DNA of 64,000 nucleotides from a virus. The notes beneath the pieces were generated by a model that did no database searches, was not told the DNA's origin, and saw only the letters and a list, made by a program, of their open reading frames with translations. The stretch spans positions 1 through 64,000 of the IMG/VR virus record IMGVR_UViG_3300013125_000006. One strand, written 5' to 3'. Positions 25,547-38,947 of this stretch are shown here, one piece after another (positions within the stretch are counted from its first letter, which is position 1; each line of letters starts with the position of its first letter). The position numbers and the translations under genes were made by a program.

Positions 25547-28500
25547 ATGAGTAAATGTGATGTAAAATATATAGGAAAAATAATTAGTCAAATAGACGAT
25601 TTCTTTCTTATAGAAGAAGACAAAAGCCTAGAAAATTTAGAATCATATGTCAAAGAAGGGATTCCTGGGTTACACCAGGACTTCTCTTTGGAGACCTATA
25701 TTAAAAATTCAAAAGACTTTAGTGATATGTTTTCTGGATTAGTTGAATTATATGATCTATCTTTAGACACCTATATAAAAGGAATAGATTCAAAATTTAT
25801 AAACACAAAAAGTAATGTATCAAGAAATTTTTCAACAGATAGAATAGTTGATTTATTCCATACCTTACCATTAGCAAAAGCAAGATTTGAAAACTTTTCA
25901 ATTAAAAAGATTTTAACTGCCTTTTTAATAGGACAAAAGTCATCAAATAAATTCGTATCTTCTAATTCAGAAATTTCTAAAAATTTTACTGCATTAAAGA
26001 ATGATTTGTTTTTAAAAATACAAGATTTTTTAAGTAGTAAGAATATTATTAAAAAATCTGAAATACAGGATTTATACAATAGTAATGGAGATATAATAGA
26101 CTATAATCATTATAAAAAAATAATGAATCTTATAGATGATTATTTCTTCTCGGATGAATCAAAGTTAATTAAGACATATTCAAATAAAAAAGGTATTCCA
26201 AACTTATCCATGGATACAGTAGAAAATTCAGATTTATTTGATTCCTACAATGCTAGTATATTATTATCTAATTTTGACTCTGTATTACAGGAATATTTTA
26301 GTGGAATAGTGGATATAAATTATAACTTATTTAATAATCTAAGAAGTAATTTAGAATCAGGAGACAAATATTCTAAGAAAATAGAAGGAATAAAAACAGA
26401 GTATTGGAGAAAAGATACTCATGAGACTGAAAGCAGTGAAGAGGGAGAAAGTAAACTTATAAAGCTACTTGTTTCCACAATTCCAATATATAATAAGAAA
26501 GGTATTGATAGCGGAGTAACTATGGAAATGAAAGATCTATATCTTATAGCTGCAATGATTTCTGATTTTGAAATTGTAAACGGAAATAGATTAAAAAATA
26601 AAGAAGGAAGCAATTTTATATATTTCAATGAATCTCCTAAAAAAGCATTGTTACAGTATTTGGATAATGTGGATAAAGCTTTTAATGGTTTAGATGGGGA
26701 TACTTTATATAAAGAACATTTTCAATATAATTATGAGTTTATACTATCACTAAAAAAGTTTATAGAATCAGAAGAATTAAATATATTATCTAAAGAAGAT
26801 AATTCTAAGGAATCTATTATAGAAATGATAGCCCAAGTTATAAATAATAATTTTGGAGCATCCTATCTCACATATAATTCTAATGGTAAATATACTATTA
26901 GAGAAATGTATAAACAAAATTTTAATACAATTCATTTGCAAGATTCTGTATTTGAGAAAATCTTAAGATCTAAAAATGAAAAATTATATGATGTAGAGAA
27001 GAATAAAGATGAAATAGATGAACTTTTTAAAAATATAAATGATGGAACAAATTTACTGCTAATTCCAAAAGAAGCTAAGATTGCAATAAATAGTTATATT
27101 GGAAAAAGGACAGGAATATATTTATCTTATCTAGGATTTGACGATTTAATAGTAGATATTAGAAAACATCAAGAGAACCTTACAGTAACAGGATTCAAAA
27201 ATATGCTTACAAATTTTAGTAATGCTGTCATTGAAGATAGGGCAAGAATAAAAAAAGCAGTAGAAAATAAACAAATAACTGATACTAGTAAAGATATAAA
27301 TTCTGGGGATTACATACAATCTCTAAATAATAATTCTTTATTTAAAGGACATATAAATGCATTTCTAATAAATTATCCAGTAAAAGCAGTTATGAATATT
27401 AATTTATTAAGTGGTGAGAAATTACCAACTTTTAAACTGGCTAATCTTACTCAAAAAGATACAGAAATATTTGAATTACAGAGAGATTTTGAAAAATCTG
27501 GAACTTCGTTATTTAAGAGTCTTCTAATAAAAGATACTCCAGCTATATTAGGAACAGGAACTAAATTAGAGCTGATAAATGGAGAAGACAATAAATCTGC
27601 ATCAAAATTTAATATTCAAGAAAATTTTACATCAGACTTTCAATTGGATTTCTTAAAAAATATAGAGAGTAATGGAAACTTTTCAATAATGCTAGGGAAT
27701 TACTCTGATAAAAATACTATATTGACAAAAATAATCAATGGAAGTTTTAAAATTCAAGGTAATTCAAAGACTATTTTACAATATTCTCAAAAAGAATTAT
27801 TAAATATTGTAAAATTACAAGGAGGAAGTTTTTATAAAAATACGTTAGTAAATGTATTAGCTGATTTAAATTTCTTATTAGGAAGAACTGATAAAAGAGT
27901 AGTAGAAACCAATGTTAAGAAAATAGAATCTGATATAAAAGAATTGAATATAATATTAGAAAATACTGATGTAAGAACATTATCAAAAAAAGCATCAGAT
28001 AATGGTATTAAAATATTAGAAGAACTACATTTTTCAAAATATGAAGGAAAATTTAAATTAAATCAGTTACTTGTTGACAACTATAGAATATTTAATGATG
28101 ATGATTTATTTAATGATTTTGTAAAATTACAAGAAAATGAAGTAATAAGGAAATTTAAAAAATATAATAAATCATCAGAAATTAAATTTCTTAAAGATAT
28201 TGACTTAAAAAAAATATCTGAGAAATTAGGAATAGAAGAAAAAGAATTTCCAAAGAAGGAAACAAATGGAAAGGAAAATATAGATTATACACAAATAGAA
28301 TCTTCTGGAGAACTTAATCCATTACTTAAAAAATGGTTATGAACAAATGCTTTATTTAGAAATGAATATTTATTTGTAACAGGAAAAGGTGAATATATGC
28401 ATCCTCATAAAGTCAAGAGTTTATCTTTTAGAGGAAATTCTAATGGATTATTATCAAAAAATGATAAAGAAAAAACCGCATATTGGAAAAATTTCCAAGA

Positions 28501-31500
28501 AGAAATGAGTGGAAGATTATCTTCTATGGCTAAACGTAATGTAATTTATACAGCAACAATAGAATCACCAGTAAGAAATAGCAAGTTAGGAGTTCCTGAT
28601 GATATAAATATGGCTGTAATAGATGATCACAGAGATGAATTATTTAATATAACTGGAAATACAAAAAATCAGGAAGTACATGATGGTTCTTCTTATATAA
28701 ATTATATATACAGTTTAATGCTCGATAATTCTTTTCCAGGAAAAGGATATAATGGAACAAAAAAACAATTTGCAACATTTGTTACTGAGTCTGGAGTAAC
28801 CATAAAGAAAGACGCAGAAAGTGTAATAACAAATAGAAAAATACTTGATTCAAGAAATTCAAAGATATCTTTTTTAGGAAAGCAAAAACAAATGCTTGGA
28901 ATTGATGTTCAATTACCAGCTTCTTTTAAATTTAACGAATCTTTTAAAAATGAATTCTTCTTTAATAAATTAGGAGTTATATATAGAATAGAAACTATAG
29001 ATATTACTAAAAATAACTATGCAATGGTTGTATCAAGGAAAAATGGAAATAAATGGACATTAGAACAGGAGCCAATTTCTGGAAAATTTAATAATTTATA
29101 TCAATTATGGGAATTATTTGGAGCACAATATTCAACTGATATAGACAATAATTTTAATGAGGGTTCAAATGAACTATTGTATAGAATAGTAACTACTCAG
29201 AATGGGGAAGGAAAATATCCATTAAAAAATGCAATGATTCATGTATTATCAAATATCTCAGCTGTAAAAGCAGGAGCTGCAAATGTTAATGATAGAAAAC
29301 TATGAACATCAGATGAACCATTAGCCTATACATCATTTAAAAATAGATTTATGGGACCTCAGCTTGATGCTTCTCATGATGCTAATGATTCAAGAATTAA
29401 AGAAATTACTCAGGTAATATCTTCCTTAGCTCAAAATTCTGATACAGCACATTTAGCACAAGAAGCATATGAGGATATAGCAACTGTAATAAAGAATGCA
29501 GCTAAACCATATGTAAAATATATGAAATTTGGCAAGGATATAAATAAATCTGATTTATATAAATATTTATCAGAGAAATTTGTAAAAACAATAGAAAATT
29601 CTAAAGGAGATAATATAGCAAAAATACTTGTTCAATCTTTTTCTCAAGATACTATAATACCTTTTAGTAACCAAAATTTCTTTATTCCTTTTGTAAGAGA
29701 TGTAATAACAAGAATGAATAATGAGTTTATTTCAAGGTACTATTCTGGAATAGGGGCTGTTTTAATTCCATCACATGGTATTATACAAGTATATGATATT
29801 CCACAGGCAGATGGTACAGTAAAAATAATGACTCAAGCAGATATAACTAAGGAAGCTTTAAGTGCAGGTATATTTGAAGGAGTAGCTTCAAATGATGAAC
29901 TTATAGAAGCCCACATAAGAAAAATAGCTCCACCACAAGACATAACTTGGGGCGAAATAATGCTTGGAGATACTGTAGAAGTACCAAAAGAACCAAGAGC
30001 TGAAGCCAGAGAATTATTAAAAAATAATTTGGGTTTATTACAATCATTAAAAGATCAATATGGAGACAATGAATTATATATAAATCAATTAGTTTCTAGA
30101 TATTTAGATTGAAATTTTGGAAATAATAAAATACCGAAAGAAATAGATTTTAATAATTTTAACATTTTCTTAGCAGAAGATGCTTTATCAAATGATACGA
30201 GTATTGAAATGCAGGAAGTAACCTTGAGTAATCCTGATATATATTATTATTATAAAGAATTACATAGTGGAAATGAACCTGTAAGAAAATTAACTAGACC
30301 AAGAGACTTAAAACCAAGTGAAATAACTTTTACATGAAATGGAAGAAAAAATCTATTTGATTTGGATTCTATAAGGCTTAGATATAAGTTCGAGAAGATG
30401 TATAAAAATAAAATGCTTAATGAATCTGACAAAGAGTTTATTCATTTAAGTAATTTTTATACTAAAGTTTCAAATGGCAGAAATCTTATTGAGGACTTTA
30501 AAACTGATAGCACTCAAGCAAGTAATATATTAATTAAGTACCTAAATCTATGAACAAAAAGAAATTTAAACTTATTAGAACTTAATAGGGTAATGAAATC
30601 TGTAAATACTTCCACAATGGATGAAATTTTCGGGGAAGATAATTTAGTAAAATTATTTAGGGAAGTTAAAGATAGTTACATGAATATAACAGAAGAAATA
30701 TCTGATTATGATTTTAAAGCTGCAGAATTAATACTAGGTAATTTATATAATTCTAAATTCAACACTGATAGTAATAGTTCAATATATGAAATAAAATCTA
30801 AAGGAAGTGAATACTTTAAAGAATCTTTAGAAAAATTATTTGAAGAGGATTCATTTAAAGCAGATATGAAGTTAATAGTAGAAGGAGTAGATCATCCAAT
30901 ATATATAAAATATACTGATAAACTTCCAGGAAATGATTATAAATTAAATATAAAACTAGAAAGACCTCTTGATAATGGGGATATTACTAGAAAATTTGTT
31001 AGACTTAATGAAAAGGGAGAAAAAATATATGTAATTCCAGACCATAATTATGTAAGAGCTATAGAGCAAGACGGAAGAGAAGTTATTTATGTAAAAGCTG
31101 CCTCATCAGTTAAATCTAAAGAAGGTAAAATTCTAAATATTGAAGAACCCTTTAAAGAAAATTTAGCTAATCTTATAAATTCTTTTGAAGGATCTATAAG
31201 AACTATAGTTCCATTAATGGGTTCTGACAGTGATATAGTTGATAAACTTAAATTAAATAAAGTTACTTTAAATGAATTTTCAAAATTTTCTAATTATGTT
31301 CCAATAGATAAAAATAATTTAGATACTGAATGATTTGAATTACATAAAAAACATATAATAGATAAATTGAGTAAAAAAATGTATGCTTCTTGAGAAAAAT
31401 CTCATGAATTTGTAGTTGCACGTATCCCTGCTCAATCTATGCAATCATTTATGCAAATGCAAAATATTGCTTATATGCAAGGAAATTCAAATGATGCATT

Positions 31501-31540
31501 TGTATCAGTTTGGCAAATATGATTACAAGGCAGTGACTTT
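25547..31540 (+). CDS. Putative virion RNA polymerase, exon 1 (residues 1-1998)
   Basis: The frame opens at ATG 25547 and reads through eight TGA codons (28340, 29303, 30110, 30335, 30551, 31331, 31391, 31520). It reaches the sequence R-I-P-A-Q-S-M followed by QIWLQGSDF, where a group I intron interrupts it after GACTTT. Joined to exon 2 the motif becomes GSDFDIDKAYMLG, with Asp 1997, 1999 and 2001 forming a D-x-D-x-D triad. An Asp triad of this kind binds the catalytic magnesium in single-chain RNA polymerases, including the crAss-like virion enzyme (phi14:2 gp66 family). The W of QIWLQ is a TGA codon. The long N-terminal helical part is probably structural or an injection domain. The enzyme would transcribe early genes after injection. 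Confidence 0.75.
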
Positions 31541-32583
31541 AGATAATATTGGAGTCACTATAATAAATCTCGTTAACTGCGGGGAACTCCTGAGAGTTTT
31601 TACTACAAACTTAGACTAGTAATAGATCTAAGGGCTATAATTAACTATTATAGATATTGTAAAAAGGTAAAAAATTGGACAATCCGCATCCAAGCGTCCT
31701 AGATAAAATTTATAAAAATATAGACTTTTAAATGGATAAAATTTTATAAATTTGTATTTAGGATGAAGGTTCATCGACTATCCCGGAGGGGAGTAGAAAC
31801 TTTCATTTAGTATTAATTATTAAATGAATTCATTATGTTTAAAAGAAAAATTACTAAAAAGTTAAATGTAGAACAAAAGCAATTACTTATTGCTTTATTA
31901 TTAGGAGATGGAACTATTTCATCTAATTATGTTTTTAAACTTTCTCATGGAGAGGATCAATTAGAATATTTAAATTGGAAGATACTACTTCTAGATAGTT
32001 TAAATATAAAAAATAATGGTTTAAAAACATATATATCAAATTCAGGATATAATACTGGTAAAAAAGTTTTATATTCGCAAATGTCTTTAAATGCTACTAT
32101 AAAAGCATTAAGAAGATCTGTTTATTTACCCAAAAAGACTTTATCAAGAAATCTTTTAAATTGGTTAAATACTCAGGGACTTGCAATTTGGTATATGGAT
32201 GATGGACATATTAATGTTAATACTTCTAAGCAAAGGACTACTATCCAACATACAATAAAGTTTGCAACTTGTGTAAAGCTAGAAATAGCAACTATAATTA
32301 TTCAATATTTTTTAGAAAAATGGGATATAAAATTTAGACTTTTAAATGAAGGGAAAAATACATATTCTATTGCTTCTAGTACGGAAGCTGATGCTGAAAA
32401 ATTTTGTAAAATTGTAAAACCTTACATACAACAAGTTCCTAGTTTATTATATAAAATAAGAAAAGATTTAACTAAAGAAGAATTTATTCAAAAACAAAAT
32501 GAAGGTTTCGAAATGCGAGACATTATATATTAAATATAATGAAGATATAGTCAGTCTTTGTATGAAAGTATAAAGGTTAAACG
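31541..32583 (+). ncRNA. Group I intron in RNA polymerase gene (with LAGLIDADG ORF)
   Basis: The polymerase frame is lost after GACTTT (31540) and resumes at GATATTGAT (32584), restoring DFDIDKAY. The exon ends in U and the intron ends in G, as group I introns require. Core elements are visible: the AACTGCGGGGAAC segment near 31574, AATCCGCATCCAAG (31681-31694), a P7-like GGTTCATCGACTATCCC (around 31768) and its partner GATATAGTC (near 32543). The 1043-base intron carries a homing endonuclease gene at 31835-32533. A 21-base stretch (31674-31694) is identical to one in the helicase-gene intron on the other strand. Confidence 0.85.
31835..32533 (+). CDS. LAGLIDADG homing endonuclease (intron-encoded), 232 aa
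   Basis: The protein has two LAGLIDADG-like helices: LLIALLLGDGTIS (about residues 18-30) and LAIWYMDDGHIN (about residues 115-126), the pattern of a single-chain enzyme whose two active sites each contribute an acidic residue. It lies wholly within the group I intron and ends in TAA before the P7 3' strand. It would cleave the intron-less polymerase allele near the DFDID codons and so spread the intron. It has no in-frame TGA and uses TGG for its three visible tryptophans, unlike the host gene around it. Confidence 0.85.
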   Translation: MFKRKITKKLNVEQKQLLIALLLGDGTISSNYVFKLSHGEDQLEYLNWKILLLDSLNIKNNGLKTYISNSGYNTGKKVLYSQMSLNATIKALRRSVYLPKKTLSRNLLNWLNTQGLAIWYMDDGHINVNTSKQRTTIQHTIKFATCVKLEIATIIIQYFLEKWDIKFRLLNEGKNTYSIASSTEADAEKFCKIVKPYIQQVPSLLYKIRKDLTKEEFIQKQNEGFEMRDIIY

Positions 32584-35538
32584 GATATTGATAAAGCTTA
32601 TATGCTTGGATCTGGATTTAGTTCTAATGGACAATTTGAAGCTATATCTAAGATAAGTAATTATTCTAGTATAGATCAATTAAATGTGCTGGAAAAATTT
32701 CCAATACCAACCAATAAGAAAATAGAATTATCTACAGATGGTCTAGATTTAACAAACGAAACCAAAGAATTTTTTACTTATAGTAAAGAAGAGTCATTAA
32801 CAGATGTCATAGATAATATTGAAGAAACAATTGCAATGAATGAATTATCTGTAAAGCAATTAAATTTACTAAATATTATAATAAGAAAAGTTAATGATTA
32901 TGTAAAAAATACTGGAAATAGAAATGTTTTTACAACTGATAATAATAAGGATGCAAAAATATTAATAAATTTAATAAATAAGCATAATCTAGATAATGGG
33001 TATGTAAAAAATAAACACTCTGTAAAAAATTCCATTGTATCAAAAATAAAACAAATCATATCTTCTCCAAGTAATCAAATTTTAGCAAATATTCCAGTAG
33101 ATGTTGAAGTTTGGCAAAATGCTGCTAATGCAGCAATAGCCTCAAAAAACATAGAAAAAGAATTTTTGTCTTCATATGATATGTTTAGTTATTATAAACA
33201 ACAAAGAGACGCATCAGTAGGTAAGGATGATGTTGGTATAGCTGCTAATGGACTTAAAGTACTGTTTGCATTAACTAGTTATTATAACAATTACTTCAAT
33301 AATTTTTCTTCAAATAATTCAGAGGATATAAGAAGAAGTAATAAAACATTTATAAAAGAATTTAAATTCTCAAATGGAAAAACTTACAAAATTGGTGCTA
33401 TTAGTGATGTAGGTATGGATGATTCTCAAAAAGCTGCAATAGAAAAAGCTATTGGTAATTTTGATGCATTTAGAAATGATGCAGCAATTTCTTTATCTAG
33501 TTTTACATCTGCAGCAACTGATAATGCTAAAGAATTACTTATGGCAAAAATTAATGCAACAGTAGAATTAGCTTCAATGCATATCTATTTACTTACATTA
33601 GGATTTACTCCTGGTCAAGTTTCTGAAATAATGACATCTGAAATAATAGATGATGTAATCAGTTCATTAGAAAGTAACTCTTTACTAGGTGAAAATAGTA
33701 GTATTATACCAGTTATATTTAAGAACTTAGAAGGGACATATAAAAACAATGAATCAAAATCAAATGACTTAGCAGTACTAAAAGATATATATGATGGAGC
33801 ACAGGAAATTAAATTCTTAGCAAAAATCTTAGGAGCCAATCAAAAGAGATCTGCAAATGTAGAAAAAATAAATGACTTTTTAACATCTTTAGAAACTACT
33901 CTATATGCTAGAGAAAATAATGTGTTTGGCAATGATTTAAGACTTCTTAATGAGTGAAATAAATATAAAGATTCTCCAGATAAAGGAAAAGCTAAGGAAG
34001 TAAGAGAAGTATTTAAGGGATTGGTTGATAAAATTATGCAACATAATAAAGCATTAAATTCAAAACTGGATAGAAAATATGTAGAAGATTTACTTGAAAA
34101 AGCTAGCAATGTATCAGTAAGTTATGTAGATGAACAGGGGAAAAGACATTCTAAGTATGTAAGTATTATAGGAGGAAATTTTGATTTTAGATATTTTGTA
34201 GATGGATCAAAAGAGAATGATGAATACAGAAAATTAACAAAACAATATTATAATTTAATAAAAAATACTTATAATATATTTGATGTAATTGATGAAGTCC
34301 CACATTTTAAAGAAATGATAAATGGAATAATGCTTTCTCATAATATCTTAATGAATACTTCTATTAAATATGCAACTGCATTTACAGTAGTAAAAGATGT
34401 ATTAAGGGAAAATTCTCATAGAGTAGTATTTAGTGGTAAGGAGGATAATCCTAACCCAAGTATAAAAAATCAAATGGGAAATCCAGGATTATATCCACGT
34501 ATAAGTGATCAAATGATAACTAAATCATTATCTGGTATAGATGTTATGTTAAAATCAAAGTGGTTAAAAAGTGAAGCTACTTCTAAATTAACTTTTAATG
34601 TAACTAGTTTAATAAAACAATTAAATGATTATAATAGAGAAGCTAAAAAAGATGTAATAAAAAATTATTTAGTATATACGTCTGACGAAGCTTGGAGTAA
34701 TGATAATGTATCAAACTTTTCAAAGAAAGTAAATGAAGAAGATGCAGAAGATACAATAATAACATTAGACACTAATTATGGCATTGCAAATTTCAAAAGA
34801 TTAATGGAAGATATATTACTCCCATTATTACAAAAAAATTCTAATATATTATTAGACTCCTTAAAAATACAAGAAGTAAAAAATATATTTGGATTAAGAA
34901 CTTCTGGAATAGTGTCTACATTTTCATTAGGAGAATTAAACAATGCAGTAGTTAGAGATAAAGCCCAAAAATTAATAAAAGCATTTAATGATTTAGACAA
35001 CAACTCAAGTACTAAAAATTTAGTAAAAAATTCAGCAAATGAATTATTAAGATGAAAGGATTTATTCTATGTGTATAATTTATTATTAAATAATGAAAAA
35101 TATGGAAGTTTAAGATTAACCCCACTATTTGAGGATTATATAAAAGAAAAAGATTCTTTAGGATATGATTATGTGATGTTTTCTTCAAAGATAGATTCAG
35201 GAGAAATAAATTTATTTAGCATAGAGGATATTATGAACGAATATCCTGAATACAAGACAGCTTTAGAATCTGGGGATACTGAAACAGTAGAAATCATAAA
35301 AAGAAAAGCATTTAAACAACTTTCAAATGATATATTATTCTACGCTTTACAAAGTGGAGGAAAATTAACTATAAACAATGGGGCAAGGACTAATGAGAAA
35401 TTATCTGTTACAAATGGAGATTTCTTAGTAGTAACATCAATTACAGAAAGTCAAGATGCTAAGAAAACACAATCTGAATTTAGTGAGGTACTAAGATTAC
35501 TAAAAAGCAGAGGATTTATAATTAAATTTGAATGTTAA
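32584..35538 (+). CDS. Putative virion RNA polymerase, exon 2 (residues 1999-2982)
   Basis: After the intron the frame resumes with DIDKAYMLGSGFSSNG and continues through TGA at 33955 and 35053 to TAA at 35536-35538. This exon supplies the second and third Asp of the DFDID motif, so neither exon alone can be active and splicing is essential. The spliced product is about 2982 residues. The remainder is helical and Lys/Asn/Glu-rich, with a conserved-looking patch RISDQMITKSLSGIDVMLKS around residue 2640. The next gene starts three bases after the stop. Confidence 0.72.
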
Positions 35539-35541
35539 ATA

Positions 35542-38500
35542 ATGGGAAAGTGTAAGTATATTTTAGAATTACCTGGAGGGGGAGTCATAACACTCCCCTC
35601 AGGTTTTGAAACTTTGGAAAAAAGTAAAACAATAGATAAATTATATGATAAATATTTTTCATCTAATAATGATGAAGAACAGCAGGAAGTGTTAAGAGAA
35701 TTATCTGGGTCAATAAAAGCTGAAACTAAATATAAAATAACCCCTGAAAAAATAAAAACTATTATATTAAAAAATAAAGACAAAGAAACCTTCTATAAAG
35801 AAATAAATAATATAATAGAAAATTCAGGTTCTTTTGATTCTCTTGGATCTGTATTATATGATTATTTATCAGAGGATAAAGGAAAGAACTATAATAAAAG
35901 GTTATCAGAACTAAAGCAGAAATTACAGAAACCTAGAAAATTAAGTTACTTTCAAAATATAGGAGCTTCTGGAACATTAGGTTTAACAAATTTAGTACAA
36001 GAAAGATATAGAGTAAATTCCAAAAATGAAGAAAATAAAATATTTGGATTTTACAATGATACTACTAAAAATCTATTAACTTTCTTAAAAATTCTTGCTG
36101 ACACCTATAAAAATAAAAATAGAGAGAATACTATATATGGAATACAGGGACAATTTCTAGTAAATGCATGGTCCATGGATGATATAGTATTATATGAACT
36201 TAACAATGATTTGTCTCTATTCTTAGGACTGTTTAAAAGAGAAGCATTAAAAGTAGATAAATCAAAACTTATGCCAATCTTAAAAGAAATAAATAAGATT
36301 ATAAAGTTTAAAAAGTATGGAAAAATAGACATTAATGAAGAAGATTTTGATATAAATAAATTTTTTATAGGGGAATTGGAAAATAATAAAGTGCAGCAGT
36401 CACAATTAGAAAAATTATTGGCATTAAGTACTGATAAAGATATATCAAAACAAATTGATCAAATACTTAATTTAGTTGCATTAACAATAAATCCAGAAAG
36501 TTTGGGATTAATAAAATCAATTAAAAATTTATTCTGGCAATTATTTCCAGAGACATATGGAAAGAACAATATATTAAAAGCTGTTGAAACTGAGAAATTT
36601 ATAAGTAAAGAATTAGAAATAGAAAAGGTATACAAGAATGATTTACTTCCATTTGATAGAATGAGTTCTCAAGTCAGAGATCATAACTATTCAATAATAC
36701 AAACAATAGAGGGAGACTTATATGAGAATAGTGTAAAAAATATTATACCATATCAGGATATAGTAAAGTTTCCTAGTGGTGACAAGGGTGTATTTGCATT
36801 AGTAACTCATATTTTTAAAAGAGGAGAAAATGTAATAGTCTATGGTAAATTTAGAAATCAATATGGGGAAATAGAAAGAATTGATAATGTTTTTAAACCG
36901 GGAGAACTTCAATATAGAAAACTGGAAGATCCAATATCACCAATGATAGAGGATGAAATAGTATTACCAAATGATGGGATGATGATAATATCAAAAGCTG
37001 AAATGAATCCAAAGATAGTAAAAGAAATAATATCTAAAGGAGATTTGGTAAATGGAAATCTAGTAGTAGGAATATATCCAAATGTAATATATGTGCAGAC
37101 TCCAGATAAAAAAATAAAATCAATTGGGTATGGAAAAATAAAATCAATGAAAGCTCTCAAAGCTTCCCAACTAAATAATGATAAAAAAATAGAACCAAAT
37201 AAATTTGTACAAATAAATGATGGAACTCAGTTAACAAAAGGAGATTATTTTTTATTTGAGTTAGATGGAAAAAAATTCTATAAGAAAATACTATTGGCGG
37301 ATGATACATATGTATACTCAATTGTAAAAGGTACAAAAGGAGCCGCGATAATGCAGACTGAAAAGAAGAATTTAATAGGCTTAAAGGATGCAGAAGGTAA
37401 ACTTACTATTGAGGATATATTAAGATTAAAAGAGGAAGTTAAAAATATTACTAGAAGTACAGCAACAATGTCTTCTTTCAGCAATAAAGAGCAAGCTAGA
37501 CCAGGAGATTTTTTCTTTTTTATGGATGGAAATACAAAAAAATATGGGGAAGTCTTGGAAGATAATAAAGTAATAACATATAATGAAGATATTACTGATA
37601 AAATAATTCTAAACTTAGATAAATTACCAGAAGTATTATTTTTTACTGATAGAGATATTTCTACAGATTATTTTTTATTTACTATAAGAAGTAACCAATT
37701 TGAAATTTCATTTAAAGAATATCCTGATAATGTAGCACTTGAAAAACAAGTTATATATGTAATACCAAAAAATTCAGATTTAAATAGTATTAAATTATTA
37801 ACAGGAGGATATGCAAATATAGGAAGTTACATAGAACCAGAATATTTTAACCCAGAAAAACATATAGATATTACAGATCTAATGAAAGAAAAATTAGGGC
37901 TGGATAAAAATCAAAATATGTGAGTTACTAAAAAATCTTCGGAAAGTAATAAATTCAAAAGAAATTTAGAATCTTTAATGGAAATAAAATATTTTGATTC
38001 TCTAGATTTACAAACTAAAAAAGAACTAGGAGTATTATTTCCTGGAGTATATTTTTCTTTATATAAAGCTAATGAAATAGATTCAAAAATTTATAGAGTA
38101 ACTTCAGTTAATGAAGACAAAGTAATTGCTCATTTTAATAGTATAAGTCCAACTGGAAAAATAATAACAGTTGAAAAAGAATTTAATATTGATGATCTTT
38201 TAAATAGGGGAAATGATAAAAATGCAATAGTAGGAAGTATAGCAAATTTATACATACAAGAAGGAAATAGAAAAATAGGAGCAGTATTAAAAGAAGTAAA
38301 TAAAGTGTCTGAAGAGGCAAAATTGGAATCTAGACCAGCTACTAATAAAGCAATAAATAAACTAATTAAAAGTTTATCAAAAATATCTAAGAAATTAGAT
38401 ATGGAAGTTTCTTTAGTAGAGGAAAAAGAAGGAAATTTTAAATCAAACCAAAAAGCAAAAATAGAGACAAATAAAAAGGGAGAAACAAGAATATTAATAA

Positions 38501-38946
38501 ATAAAAATATAGGACAAACAGAAGATGTTGTGCACGAATTTTTACACTTATTTTTAACTCCTTTAAGATATAAACATCCAGAAATATATCATTCTCTTAT
38601 TCAAACTGTGATTAAAAATCCAGATATGAACATAACTGATGCAGAAGAAATATTTGTTTCATATGTAGCATCAAAACTAGAAAGTCAGGAAGATTTTTTA
38701 GAAAGTTTCCAGGACATGGAATCTTTTGTAAATGGATTAAAAGTGGCATTAGGAGAAGTAAATGATGATTATATAGTAAGCTTTGAAGAAGATCCTATAG
38801 AATTATTAAAAACCCCATTAATGGACCTATTTCAAATAGATAGGAATGATATAAGCAGTGAATTAATGAATTTAGGAATGGTTACAACTGAGCCAATGAT
38901 GAGAGAATGAATGAAAAATAATAATATAATCTTAAATTGTAGTTAA
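35542..38946 (+). CDS. Giant-cluster virion protein with zincin metalloprotease motif, 1134 aa
   Basis: The frame starts at ATG 35542, reads TGA at 37921 and 38908 as Trp and ends in TAA at 38944. Residues 998-1002 are HEFLH inside DVVHEFLHLFLTPLRYKHPE, an HExxH zincin signature in which the two His bind zinc and the Glu is catalytic; a downstream Glu in EEIFVSYVASKLE could be the third ligand. The region before it is a mix of helices and small beta domains. Zincin-like domains next to the virion polymerase have been noted in crAss-like phages. A role in processing the packaged giant proteins is an inference. Without recoding it would appear as two separate proteins plus a tail. Confidence 0.75.
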
Positions 38947-38947
38947 A

